In this document: in pieces, positions 27,427 through 36,261 of the stretch | Layout: each line of letters begins with the position of its first letter | Numbering within the stretch: the stretch's first letter is position 1 | From: G963676335 sp963676335 | GTDB lineage: Bacteria > Pseudomonadota > Alphaproteobacteria > Rickettsiales > Rickettsiaceae | Assembly (NCBI GenBank): GCA_963676335.1 | Contig: OY781057.1 | Location: 496,001-560,000 of the forward strand | Length of the DNA stretch: 64,000 nt | Reading direction: 5' to 3' | Position numbers and translations under genes: made by a program | Notes under the pieces: model-generated | Database searches by the model: none | Told to the model about the DNA's origin: nothing | What the model saw: the letters and a program-made list of their open reading frames with translations, nothing else

Positions 27427-28635
27427 ATGAAAAAACAATATTTAGTAATCTTTTTATACAATATACTATGTATTCATAATTTACTTGCAGATATGGCATC
27501 TAGTATAAAAAAATATATAGCTCCTACGTCAATAGATATAATAAAGCGCGTTAATGTTACAAGTAATTTACAAAAAAATATTAATCAGCAAATAAATGCG
27601 TCAAGTATTACTGTATATGCAAAAAATCATGATATAAAAGTGGCATTTATTAACGATAAATTACGAATTAACGATACAGTTTTACTTAATTTAGACGAAA
27701 AGCAACTTATTAATATTAAAAATTCTAATTCTCTTGAAATTATAAAAGATAATTTGATTCCAATAATATATTGGAGTGGAAGGGAAATGCGAAAAGAATT
27801 TGGTTTTATTTCTTTGAAAAAGATAAAATTTTTAAAAGAGGTAAAATATGATCCTGTTTCTGTCAACGATATTTTAAAACATCATACTCCAGGAATGACT
27901 GTAGTATACGTATTATGTCCACATCGTAGAGATAATTTGTGTCGTATTATGATTAAGCACAATGATCAATGGATAAAAAATTCTAAGGATGATATTCTTG
28001 TCCTTCATGGGATAGCTCGTTCTAGATATAATATAAATTATAATAGAGATGACTCTTCTTCTATTAGATTAGCTCCTAATAGTGATACTCCTCAAGGAAT
28101 TTATGGACTATATGCTAGTATATTATCCGAAGACCCATTATTTGGGCTTATGCCTAGAATAGATTTAGATATGTCTTCTGGATTTTCAATATCTCCTATC
28201 AATGGATTTCCTTATAATATATTTTCTAGTGTAGTTGACGCGTTAGTACCTAAAAACGCGCAACAAGATTATTGGGTAAATGAATGGCCACTAGCCTATG
28301 CTTTAGGTCGATCAGCTATTAGAATTCACACTAATCCAAGTAATATAGATAAAGATAAATTTTATATGCATTTTGATAAAAGAAGTTTCCATCGTACTTC
28401 TGGATGTATTAATTTAGAATCAGATTTATCTGTATTTTTGAATATTTTAAAAAAAATTGGAGTATTTAATAATAATTATGCTATTGGATACAAATCTAAT
28501 TCCTCGATTGGAGAATATGTTATAGCTAATAATATTGGATATAATTTTGTCATAGTTCTTGATATACCTCTCGTAAATGAAAATTTGGGAATACGAAGCC
28601 AGACTTCAGAAAGAGCTAGGAGCGAAGGGAACTAG
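27427..28635 (+). CDS. Exported L,D-transpeptidase-like (YkuD-type) protein with a repeat-derived tail
   Basis: An N-terminal signal (YLVIFLYNILCIHNLLA) is followed by a long unassigned region and a C-terminal YkuD-like domain. Supporting features: DTPQGIYGLYASIL (the TPxG entry motif), AIRIHTNPSN, and the catalytic segment HFDKRSFHRTSGCINLESD, in which the Cys of SGC would attack meso-diaminopimelate in peptidoglycan. The usual S/T-H-G-C is modified to T-S-G-C, so activity is uncertain. The last ~24 residues and the TAG at 28633-28635 lie inside palindromic element copy B. It follows rsmI by 5 bp. Confidence 0.75.
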   Translation: MKKQYLVIFLYNILCIHNLLADMASSIKKYIAPTSIDIIKRVNVTSNLQKNINQQINASSITVYAKNHDIKVAFINDKLRINDTVLLNLDEKQLINIKNSNSLEIIKDNLIPIIYWSGREMRKEFGFISLKKIKFLKEVKYDPVSVNDILKHHTPGMTVVYVLCPHRRDNLCRIMIKHNDQWIKNSKDDILVLHGIARSRYNINYNRDDSSSIRLAPNSDTPQGIYGLYASILSEDPLFGLMPRIDLDMSSGFSISPINGFPYNIFSSVVDALVPKNAQQDYWVNEWPLAYALGRSAIRIHTNPSNIDKDKFYMHFDKRSFHRTSGCINLESDLSVFLNILKKIGVFNNNYAIGYKSNSSIGEYVIANNIGYNFVIVLDIPLVNENLGIRSQTSERARSEGN

Positions 28636-28716
28636 TAGCGCAGCATACTTTGGCGTATGTGAGCAACGAAGTTTTCAAACGACGACGCCAATTTTTGAAG
28701 TATGGCGAGTATACTC
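28561..28716 (+). repeat. Palindromic element, copy B (transpeptidase-gap junction)
   Basis: Begins GATATACCTCTCGTAAATG and ends GAAGTATGGCGAGTATAC. Its 138-bp core (28577-28714) is again an open 46-codon frame, very close to copy A at the protein level (EYEARLQKELGAKGTS versus EYEARLQKKLGAKGTS), but here the core frame is not joined to a gene. It gives the upstream gene its last codons and stop and ends at the first base of the opposing gap stop codon (28715-28717). Confidence 0.9.
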
Positions 28717-29728
28717 AATTTTGAGAATAAGTTATTATTTTTGCAACATCAATCATACGATGTACAAAAGCCCATTCATTATCATACCATGCTAGTACTC
28801 GTATGAAATTATTATTTAGTACATTTGTTTCAAATGGATCAAATATAGAGCTATAAATAGAGTGGTTAAAATCTATAGAAACTAACGGAGCTTTTGCTAT
28901 ACCAAGCACTTTGTTTGTTAAAGCAGAAAAAGCTACAAAATTATTAATTTCAGTTATACTTGTTTTTTTATCAACCAAGCATGTTAGATCTATTAAAGAA
29001 ACATTTGCTGTAGGGACTCGTATTGCTGATCCAGTAAGCTTGTTTTCCATTTCTGGTATAACTGCTTTAATATTTTTAGCTGCCCCTGTTTTAGTAGGAA
29101 TCATAGATAAGTTCGCACTTCTAGCTCTTCTTAAATCTTTATGGGCATTATCTACTAAGTTTTGATCTGCAGTATATGAATGAATAGTGGTAACATATCC
29201 TGAAATAATCCCTAAATTATCGTTTAGTATTTTTACTATAGGAGCTAGGGCATTAGTAGTACAAGATCCAATGGAAATTATGCGATGATTTTGGTTTAAT
29301 TGATCATGATTAACTCCCATAACGACAGTTATATCAGCGTCTTCATATGGAGCCGATACTAAAACTTTCGCTGCTCCGCTATTTATATGGGAAGATGCTT
29401 TTACTTTTCCACTACATTCAAATACTAATTTAACATCTAATTTATGCCAATTAATATTTTTAAGATCTTTTTCATGAAAAGTTTTAATTTTATTTCCTTG
29501 TATTATTAAATATTCATTGTGATGATTAATATCATAATTCCAAACTCCATGAACAGAATCATATTTAATTAGATGTGCTAGTGTTTCATTATCTGCTGGG
29601 CTATTGATTGCAACAATGTTAAAGCTTCCTTGTTCTATAATCGCTCTTAAACAAAGTCTTCCTATACGTCCTAATCCATTAATTGCTATGTTTTTTTTAT
29701 AATTTGGATTTAGAAAATCTATATTCAT
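28715..29728 (-). CDS. gap: Glyceraldehyde-3-phosphate dehydrogenase
   Basis: Oxidises and phosphorylates glyceraldehyde 3-phosphate using NAD. The Rossmann start is AINGLGRIGRLCLRAI, the catalytic Cys is in ISIGSCTTNALAPI near residue 155, and SANLSMIPTKTGAAK and WYDNEWAFVHRM close the family pattern. At 337 residues it is full length. Its start overlaps the tkt stop by 4 bp, so tkt-gap is an operon. With no full glycolysis visible, it may run in the gluconeogenic direction feeding transketolase. Confidence 0.96.
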   Translation of the reverse strand: MNIDFLNPNYKKNIAINGLGRIGRLCLRAIIEQGSFNIVAINSPADNETLAHLIKYDSVHGVWNYDINHHNEYLIIQGNKIKTFHEKDLKNINWHKLDVKLVFECSGKVKASSHINSGAAKVLVSAPYEDADITVVMGVNHDQLNQNHRIISIGSCTTNALAPIVKILNDNLGIISGYVTTIHSYTADQNLVDNAHKDLRRARSANLSMIPTKTGAAKNIKAVIPEMENKLTGSAIRVPTANVSLIDLTCLVDKKTSITEINNFVAFSALTNKVLGIAKAPLVSIDFNHSIYSSIFDPFETNVLNNNFIRVLAWYDNEWAFVHRMIDVAKIITYSQN

Positions 29729-31689
29729 TTATCTAATTTTTGTATTATTTTATTAGCTATTTTTTGAGCTGTTAACCCATAATAATCATATAGTTTCTGA
29801 TATGGTGCGGAGCGACCAAATTCATCAATGCCTATAAATAAACCATTTGATCCTATAATTCTATGCCATCCAAAACTGCAGGCTGCTTCTATTCCTACTT
29901 TAAAGTTACTCATATTTAATAATGAATTAATATAATTTAAAGATTGTTTAAAAAATAATTCAAATGATGGAACTGAAATTACTTTAGCTTTAATATTATT
30001 TTTTAATAAAATATTTTTAGCTTCAACACTTATAGCTACTTCTGATCCACTAGAGAATAAAGTAACATCACAAGGCTCAATTTCTTCGTTTAATAAATAT
30101 GCTCCTTTACTGCATTCATTTTCATTAATATTAAATCTAATAGGATATGTTATTTGTCTAGTCAATATTAAAACAATGGGACCAGGTATTGTTAATGCTA
30201 ATTGCCAACATTCAATTGTTTCGATATAGTCTGCTGGTCTTAAAATAGTAAGTCTAGGAATACACCGTAAACTAGATATATGCTCAATTGGTTGATGGGT
30301 AGGTCCATCCTCTCCGACTCCAATTGAATCATGAGTCATAACGTATATTACTTTTAATCCCATCATGGCAGATAATCGTATTCCGGGGCGCATGTAATCG
30401 CTGAAGACTAAAAATGTTCCGCCTATACATAAGAATTTTTCTAATGCTAATCCGTTCATAATTGATGCCATTGCATTTTCACGTATTCCATAATGAATAA
30501 AATTACCTTTAAAATTATCTTTTTTAATAGGACTTGAATTTTTATTTATTATGTAATTTGATACAGATAAGTCTGCAGAGCCAGCTAAAATTTTATAATT
30601 TTGTTCTGTTAAATAATTAATTATTTTTCCTGAAATCGTTCTAGTTGCTACTTCATAAGATTTTGTATTTAAATTTTCTGTATCATCTTTATAAAAATTT
30701 GTTATATCAATCTCAGGGACAAGTAAATATTTTTTTTTAGAATCTTCTAACTTGGAAAAATCTTTTTGCCAATTGCTATAAGAACTAAAATTACGTAGCC
30801 AAAATTGTCTCCAGCATGTTAATAAATTTTTTGGAATATGAAAATTACTATTTTTAAAACCAAGATTTTGTTTTAATAAATTTACTTCTTCTTCTCCAAG
30901 AGGGGCCCCATGGACATGTTCAGTGTTGCTTTTATTGGGACTGCCGTATCCAATAATAGTACGGCATGCAATTAAAAAAGGTTTTTTGCTAAGAGAGGCT
31001 AATGTTAATACTGTCTTTATTTGATCAAAATCATGTCCGTCAATAGATACAGCTTGCCATCCAAGAGAAATAAATTTTTTAATTTGATTTTCAGAAAGTG
31101 TAAGATTGGTATTTCCATCAATTGTGATATGATTATCATCAAAAATTACTATAAGATTGTTAAGATTTAAGTGTCCAGCAATAGATGCAGATTCATAACT
31201 TATGCCTTCCATTAAACACCCTTCTCCTACTATGCAATAAATTTTATGATCGCATATTTCTGCGCCAAGTATTTCTTTATATTTTTTTTCTGCAATTGCC
31301 ATACCTACGCTATTTCCAAAGCCTTGTCCTAATGGGCCTGTAGTGGTTTCTATAGCTGATGATAAATTATATTCTGGATGTCCAGCAGTTTTGCTTCCTA
31401 GCTGTCGAAACTGTTTTATTTGATTAAGATCAAAATCTTTATATCCTGCTAAATAATAAAAAGCATATAACAACATTGATCCATGTCCAGAAGATAATAT
31501 TAACCTGTCTCTATTAAACCATGTTGGATCATTTGGGTTAAATTTTAAAAAATTATGTGCAAGCACAGTCATAACATCCGCTAATCCTAATGGTAATCCT
31601 GGATGCCCAGATTTTGCTTTTTCTATTGCATCAGCTGCCAATATTCGAATACAATTAGCAAGTATTTTCAATTTGCATTTGTCATACAT
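29725..31689 (-). CDS. tkt: Transketolase
   Basis: Thiamine diphosphate enzyme moving two-carbon units between sugar phosphates. The TPP motif is GEGCLMEGISYESAS...NLIVIFDDN (residues about 155-190); LSSGHGSMLLYA near the N-terminus and TGPLGQGFGNSVGMA are family blocks; the C-terminal Pyr domain has GEDGPTHQPIEH. About 655 residues is normal. ATG 31689 is preferred, with an upstream start at 31701 also possible. It makes erythrose 4-phosphate and ribose 5-phosphate without the oxidative branch. Confidence 0.96.
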   Translation of the reverse strand: MYDKCKLKILANCIRILAADAIEKAKSGHPGLPLGLADVMTVLAHNFLKFNPNDPTWFNRDRLILSSGHGSMLLYAFYYLAGYKDFDLNQIKQFRQLGSKTAGHPEYNLSSAIETTTGPLGQGFGNSVGMAIAEKKYKEILGAEICDHKIYCIVGEGCLMEGISYESASIAGHLNLNNLIVIFDDNHITIDGNTNLTLSENQIKKFISLGWQAVSIDGHDFDQIKTVLTLASLSKKPFLIACRTIIGYGSPNKSNTEHVHGAPLGEEEVNLLKQNLGFKNSNFHIPKNLLTCWRQFWLRNFSSYSNWQKDFSKLEDSKKKYLLVPEIDITNFYKDDTENLNTKSYEVATRTISGKIINYLTEQNYKILAGSADLSVSNYIINKNSSPIKKDNFKGNFIHYGIRENAMASIMNGLALEKFLCIGGTFLVFSDYMRPGIRLSAMMGLKVIYVMTHDSIGVGEDGPTHQPIEHISSLRCIPRLTILRPADYIETIECWQLALTIPGPIVLILTRQITYPIRFNINENECSKGAYLLNEEIEPCDVTLFSSGSEVAISVEAKNILLKNNIKAKVISVPSFELFFKQSLNYINSLLNMSNFKVGIEAACSFGWHRIIGSNGLFIGIDEFGRSAPYQKLYDYYGLTAQKIANKIIQKLDK

Positions 31690-31753
31690 TAAATTTACCA
31701 TTAAACTTAGTCCACTAACTAATTAATAAATTACAAATAAAACGCCATTTTAT

Positions 31754-32605
31754 ATGCATATGTTTTATCGTATTTTGCAAATCACTAAAACATATTTGAT
31801 ACATTTATGGTTATCTATTACTTCCACTTATTTTTATTATAATGTTTTTTATTATTATCAAGGGTATGGTATCAAATATATATTAACGTTATTTGTTATT
31901 TCTGTGTCAATCTATTCTGGATATTTTGCACATTACATTCAAGCATATCAAGACTATTTTTTTGAAAATAAATATTCTAATTATATTGATAATTTAGAAT
32001 GTGTACTAAATCAATGGCCTACAATTTATTATAACAATGGTACTATTAGCGCAGACACTGATAAACCAATCTTTATTAAAAATAATACCAATAACATTGT
32101 TATTATCGTTGATCCTGAAAACAAATTATTACCTAGTAATTATTCAAAAATACTATTAGTTTTAACTAAAAATAAATTAATATTTAACTATGGAAAGTCA
32201 AATATGATTAGTAAAGATTATGTATCTATTTTCCATACTAACGTAGTTTTGGATAAAAAGACATTAATTGAGTATATCAAAATAGCATTATCTAATGCGG
32301 ATCTAGTATTAATTTTCATTATTACTCCTATAATTATCTGTATAAGATTTATTGCTTTTCTAATAAAAAAAATATTTTTAGCATTACTAATCTATGTTAT
32401 ATGTATTCAGTTTTATAAAAAAATAGATATTAAGCAAATTTTAAGAGTGTTGATATTTGCTTCTGGTCCTTATGTTTTATTTAGTGGATTAACTCCTTTT
32501 TTAAAATATGCTTTGTTTCCAACTATAATATATTTTTGGGCTAATCTCTTACTAATTATTGCTATTTACAATAGAAAAAATTATGCTAATATCCTTAGGC
32601 ATTGA
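31754..32605 (+). CDS. Membrane protein resembling DUF1189
   Basis: A 283-residue protein with an N-terminal helix (YILTLFVISVSIYSGYFA), a polar region of about 120 residues (with the phrase DKPIFIKNNTNNIVIIVDP), and four C-terminal membrane helices from about residue 180. This layout and the early FYYYQGYGIKYILTL suggest the DUF1189 family, whose role is unknown. Its last 23 bp overlap tsaD. The family call is from general resemblance only. Confidence 0.55.
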   Translation: MHMFYRILQITKTYLIHLWLSITSTYFYYNVFYYYQGYGIKYILTLFVISVSIYSGYFAHYIQAYQDYFFENKYSNYIDNLECVLNQWPTIYYNNGTISADTDKPIFIKNNTNNIVIIVDPENKLLPSNYSKILLVLTKNKLIFNYGKSNMISKDYVSIFHTNVVLDKKTLIEYIKIALSNADLVLIFIITPIIICIRFIAFLIKKIFLALLIYVICIQFYKKIDIKQILRVLIFASGPYVLFSGLTPFLKYALFPTIIYFWANLLLIIAIYNRKNYANILRH

Positions 32606-33608
32606 ATCAAGTTGTGATGATACATGTGTTGCCGTTGTAACTAATGATAGAAAAATTTTATCTAATATTGTTATAAGCCAAATTGAAGAACACAAAAAAT
32701 ATCAAGGAGTAGTGCCAGAAATCGCTGCAAGATCACATGTTCAGCATATAGAAACTGCATTGTCTCAAGCGTTATGTGAAGCAAACATTACTTTAAAGGA
32801 TATAAACATTATTGCAGCAACTGCTGGACCAGGATTAATAGGAGGGGTTATAGTTAGTACTAATTTTTCTAAAGCCATAGCTTTGGTTTTAAAAAAATTT
32901 TTTATTGCTGTTAATCATTTGGAAGGACATGCATTAACAACAAGATTAACAGACAATATTTCCTTTCCTTATTTGTTACTTTTAGTATCAGGGGGACATT
33001 GTCAATTTGTTGCTGTTTTAGGTTTAGGGCAATATAAAATTTTAGGACAAACTTTAGATGATTCCTTAGGGGAGGCATTTGATAAGACAGCAAAACTCTT
33101 AGGATTGGGATATCCAGGAGGTCCTATAATAGAAAAATTAGCTAAAAATGGAGATCCGTGTAAATACACACTTCCTTTGTCAATGGTTACTAAAGATGGA
33201 TGTAATTTATCTTTCTCTGGTTTAAAAACAGCAGTTAAACAATTAATTTTGAATGTTGAGAATTTAGATGATCAAACTATTAATGATATTTGTGCTTCTT
33301 TTCAATATACTGTAGTTAAGATTATAATAGCTCGTAGTATTAATGCGATTAAAATGTTTAATTTAATTACATATAGTAAATATTTTGTTTTGTCTGGAGG
33401 AGTAGCTGCAAATCTATATTTGCGTTCTCAGTTAGAGATAATATTAAAAGCATATGATTTTACTTTAATAGCTCCTCCAATAAATCTTTGTACAGATAAT
33501 GCAGCAATGATTGCATGGGTTGGAATTGAAAAATATCAAAATAATATTACTACATCTTTAGATTTTGTACCTAAAGCAAGATGGAGTTTAGAAGATATAT
33601 CTTTCTAA
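32583..33608 (+). CDS. tsaD: tRNA N6-adenosine threonylcarbamoyltransferase
   Basis: Places the t6A modification at A37 of ANN-decoding tRNAs. LGIESSCDDTCVAVV starts the ASKHA fold, the metal-binding HxxxH is NHLEGHALT near residue 110, and SGGHCQFVAV, GEAFDKTAKLLGLGYPGGP and LSGGVAANLYLR follow. I chose ATG 32583; an upstream start at 32559 adds eight residues not typical of the family. About 341 residues is normal. Confidence 0.95.
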   Translation: MLISLGIESSCDDTCVAVVTNDRKILSNIVISQIEEHKKYQGVVPEIAARSHVQHIETALSQALCEANITLKDINIIAATAGPGLIGGVIVSTNFSKAIALVLKKFFIAVNHLEGHALTTRLTDNISFPYLLLLVSGGHCQFVAVLGLGQYKILGQTLDDSLGEAFDKTAKLLGLGYPGGPIIEKLAKNGDPCKYTLPLSMVTKDGCNLSFSGLKTAVKQLILNVENLDDQTINDICASFQYTVVKIIIARSINAIKMFNLITYSKYFVLSGGVAANLYLRSQLEIILKAYDFTLIAPPINLCTDNAAMIAWVGIEKYQNNITTSLDFVPKARWSLEDISF

Positions 33609-33670
33609 AAAATTAATATCAAAAAATGGTTACTTAGAGTTCACATGCGTAAATCTGAAAAAGTAAAAAT

Positions 33671-35464
33671 ATGTATAAAAAAATCAAATTTTTTTTAGAA
33701 AATTATTTCAAATTTCTTGAATTCGAACATAGCCTTAAATGTTATATAATTAATTATATTCTTTTCTTTTCTATAACAGCAATTTTCTACTTAATTCCTT
33801 TAGTTATAGCTTATGATCTTCAGATAAACATAGTTACATCAATTGCGAAGGATTGTCTTGCTATTGGATACGTAATTCTATTATTGTTTATAATTTTGAA
33901 TTATTGTTTTAATCTCATATGTAATAAAAAAGTATTACTAATATGTTGGTACTTGATGTTGCTGATATATTTAGCATGGTTTAGCTGTTTTGCATTATTT
34001 GTTGAAGGTTTTCATGTAATATGGGTGTTATGGAATTTAGTTAGTATTTTATTTTTAGCGCTTTTTTGTGATATTATCCTTTTTATAATTCTTCTTGTTT
34101 CAGGGTATACTTTAGGATATCTATTATCCCATGTTTTTGTTTTGCACTTCATTGATATTGTAGTCCGAAATATAAATATGGAAATTTATATTTATATTTT
34201 TGTCGTTATTGTTAGTTTAACTATAACGTATACTAAAAGATATATTACACTTATTTTATTTAAACAAATAGAAGAAATAAATTTATTACAGAACAATGTA
34301 GAACAAAAGGTAAAAGAACGGACAATTAGTCTTGAACAGACTATCATGAATAAAAATTATGTCATTAATACTTTAAGCCATGAAGTACGAATTCCATTAC
34401 AAGGTATAATAGGAATCACTACTACTTTCAAAGAAAAAGTAAATAAATTATCTATGCAGCAAATGATAATGTTTATTAACATTATTAATTCTAGTTGTAG
34501 TAAATTATTTGAATTAACTTCAAATCTTTTAGATTTAGCAAAATTTAGTACCCTTAATATGCAATTAAATTTTCAAACGATTAATTTATATAATCTCATA
34601 TTAGACACCCTCGTAGAATTGAAACCAATGAGTGTATATAAAAATATACCTTTGGAAGTTAAAATTTCACATGAAATTAATCCATTGGTTAGATGCGATC
34701 CTATTAAAATATCGCAAGTTCTTCGCAATATTTTATCTAATGCCTTTAAATATACTAATACTGGAAATATTAAAGTACAGATTAATAAAATTGACTCCGT
34801 CATGCAAATCAGTATTAAAGATACAGGAATAGGGATACCAATTGAAGAACTAGAAATAATATTTGAGCAATTTAAGCAAAGCACATTATTACATAAATAT
34901 GCCAAATCTAGTACCGGACTAGGCTTAACTCTTGCAAAAGAAATTATTACTGCTCATAATGGAAAAATTTGGGCAGAAAAAAACCCTTCACAACAAGGAT
35001 CTGTGTTTTATTTTACTCTTCCATTAGATAATTTAGTACAAGAGGAAAACTCTCAAGTACTAAAATATAGTAATGAAAATGAAAAAATTACTATTTTTCT
35101 TGTTGATGATGAAGAAATATGCTTAATTGCTACTGAATTAATGTTACAATCGCTAAATTTTACAACAATAAGTACAAAAAGATATGAAGATGTATTTCAT
35201 ATACTAGATAATAATAAAATAGATTTAATGCTTCTAGATGTTATAATTAATAATTGTAGTGGTGTTGAGGTATTAAAAAAAATAAAAAATCATGAAAAAT
35301 ATCAAAATATTCCTGTTATTATGCAAAGCGGAATTGTAGATAACTCAACAATCAAAAAAGCTATGGACTTAGGTGCCAAAGGGTATTTAGTTAAGCCATA
35401 TACTAAAGCTGATTTTTTAAATGTTATTATGAAGCTACCTTTTCAATTTAATTGTTTATATTAA
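33671..35464 (+). CDS. Hybrid sensor histidine kinase with six-TM input and C-terminal receiver (CqsS/LqsS-like architecture)
   Basis: Six hydrophobic segments lie in residues 25-198 with no periplasmic domain. A coiled linker precedes HisKA with the phospho-His in NTLSHEVRIPLQG (residue ~237). The HATPase follows with the N box LRNILSNAFKYT (~357), G1 DTGIGIP (~383) and G2 STGLGLTLA (~413). The receiver starts near 474 with FLVDDEE and has its acceptor Asp in LLLDVI (~521) and Lys in LVKPYT. The six-TM plus HisKA plus REC layout is that of CqsS/LqsS autoinducer kinases, so a small hydrophobic signal could be sensed; this is inference. No obvious cognate regulator is adjacent. Confidence 0.85.
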   Translation: MYKKIKFFLENYFKFLEFEHSLKCYIINYILFFSITAIFYLIPLVIAYDLQINIVTSIAKDCLAIGYVILLLFIILNYCFNLICNKKVLLICWYLMLLIYLAWFSCFALFVEGFHVIWVLWNLVSILFLALFCDIILFIILLVSGYTLGYLLSHVFVLHFIDIVVRNINMEIYIYIFVVIVSLTITYTKRYITLILFKQIEEINLLQNNVEQKVKERTISLEQTIMNKNYVINTLSHEVRIPLQGIIGITTTFKEKVNKLSMQQMIMFINIINSSCSKLFELTSNLLDLAKFSTLNMQLNFQTINLYNLILDTLVELKPMSVYKNIPLEVKISHEINPLVRCDPIKISQVLRNILSNAFKYTNTGNIKVQINKIDSVMQISIKDTGIGIPIEELEIIFEQFKQSTLLHKYAKSSTGLGLTLAKEIITAHNGKIWAEKNPSQQGSVFYFTLPLDNLVQEENSQVLKYSNENEKITIFLVDDEEICLIATELMLQSLNFTTISTKRYEDVFHILDNNKIDLMLLDVIINNCSGVEVLKKIKNHEKYQNIPVIMQSGIVDNSTIKKAMDLGAKGYLVKPYTKADFLNVIMKLPFQFNCLY

Positions 35465-35485
35465 TTATTAATTTTTTATAAATTC

Positions 35486-35614
35486 AGGAATATGCTCCTC
35501 GGAAATAGAAAACTTGAAAACACGAAGCCAGATTTCAAAAAAAGCTAGGAGTGAAGTGGGGAGGGGAGGGGGCAAAATACGACGTCGCAAATTTTTAAAT
35601 TGTGGCGTATACAC
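35486..35614 (+). repeat. Palindromic element, copy C, degraded
   Basis: TATGCTCCTCGGAAATAG, then CACGAAGCCAGATTTCAAAA, then AAATTTTTAAATTGTGGCG match the ends of the family. The middle is shortened and altered (a G-rich stretch at 35557-35571). It lies between the hybrid kinase and a terminator. Confidence 0.75.
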
Positions 35615-35636
35615 AATGTCGTTTTTACAGAATATA

Positions 35637-35665
35637 AGAGAAGTAGTTATATACTTCTCTTTTTT
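35637..35665. terminator. Hairpin between the hybrid kinase and pal
   Basis: AGAGAAGTA (35637-35645) pairs with TACTTCTCT (35652-35660) around six bases and is followed by TTTTT on the + strand. It terminates the + strand kinase transcript (after element copy C), and the stem may also act for pal on the other strand, whose stop is 7 bp away. Confidence 0.7.
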
Positions 35666-35671
35666 ATGCTT

Positions 35672-36151
35672 TTAGTGAGGTAAAGTAACGGCGCGACGAT
35701 TTAAATGCCATACTTCTTCTCCAGTACCAATAGCTGCAGGTTTTTCTTTTCCATAAGATATGGTATCTATTTTGTCAGAATTAAAGCCAATGTTGATCAA
35801 ATACTTTTTAACAGAATCTGCTCTTTTTTCTCCTAAAGCCAAATTATATTCTCTAGTGCCTCGTTCATCACAGTGACCTTCAACCGTAGCCTTTAATTCA
35901 CCATGTTTTTTAAACCATTCATTTTGCTTGTCCAAAGTAGCTTTTGCGTCTTTTGATAAGCTTGCTTTGTTATATGAAAAATATACTCTATTTCCTGCTT
36001 CTGATTCAAATTGCTGATTTAAAGAATCGCTAATAGGTGCATTTAAATCTGAAGTAGAAGAAATAGACGCTTTTTTATTGCAACACCCTGCTAATGCTAC
36101 TAACATTGCGCATAAAAAAGTAGTTTTTTGGGTTAATTTATTATTAAACAT
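35672..36151 (-). CDS. pal: Peptidoglycan-associated lipoprotein Pal
   Basis: An outer-membrane lipoprotein that anchors to peptidoglycan and works with Tol. The lipobox is VALAGCC (Cys near residue 23). The OmpA-like domain has VYFSYNKASLS, the diaminopimelate-binding TVEGHCDERGTREYNLALGE, and ends in NRRAVTL. At 159 residues it is typical. tolB and the other tol genes are not adjacent in this window. Confidence 0.95.
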   Translation of the reverse strand: MFNNKLTQKTTFLCAMLVALAGCCNKKASISSTSDLNAPISDSLNQQFESEAGNRVYFSYNKASLSKDAKATLDKQNEWFKKHGELKATVEGHCDERGTREYNLALGEKRADSVKKYLINIGFNSDKIDTISYGKEKPAAIGTGEEVWHLNRRAVTLPH

Positions 36152-36261
36152 AATTCTCTCCTTATATTTTTAGTTCATTCATTAAATATGTTAAAATAAA
36201 TTTTAATGAAAGGTATAGAATTAATTCTTCCTATCTATAAAACATTTTTAGTGTGATAAAT

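Noticed and set aside
28577..28795. 72-codon frame starting MKIWEYEARLQ
   Set aside because: This is the core frame of palindromic element copy B running into DNA antisense to gap. It is part of the element, not a stand-alone gene.
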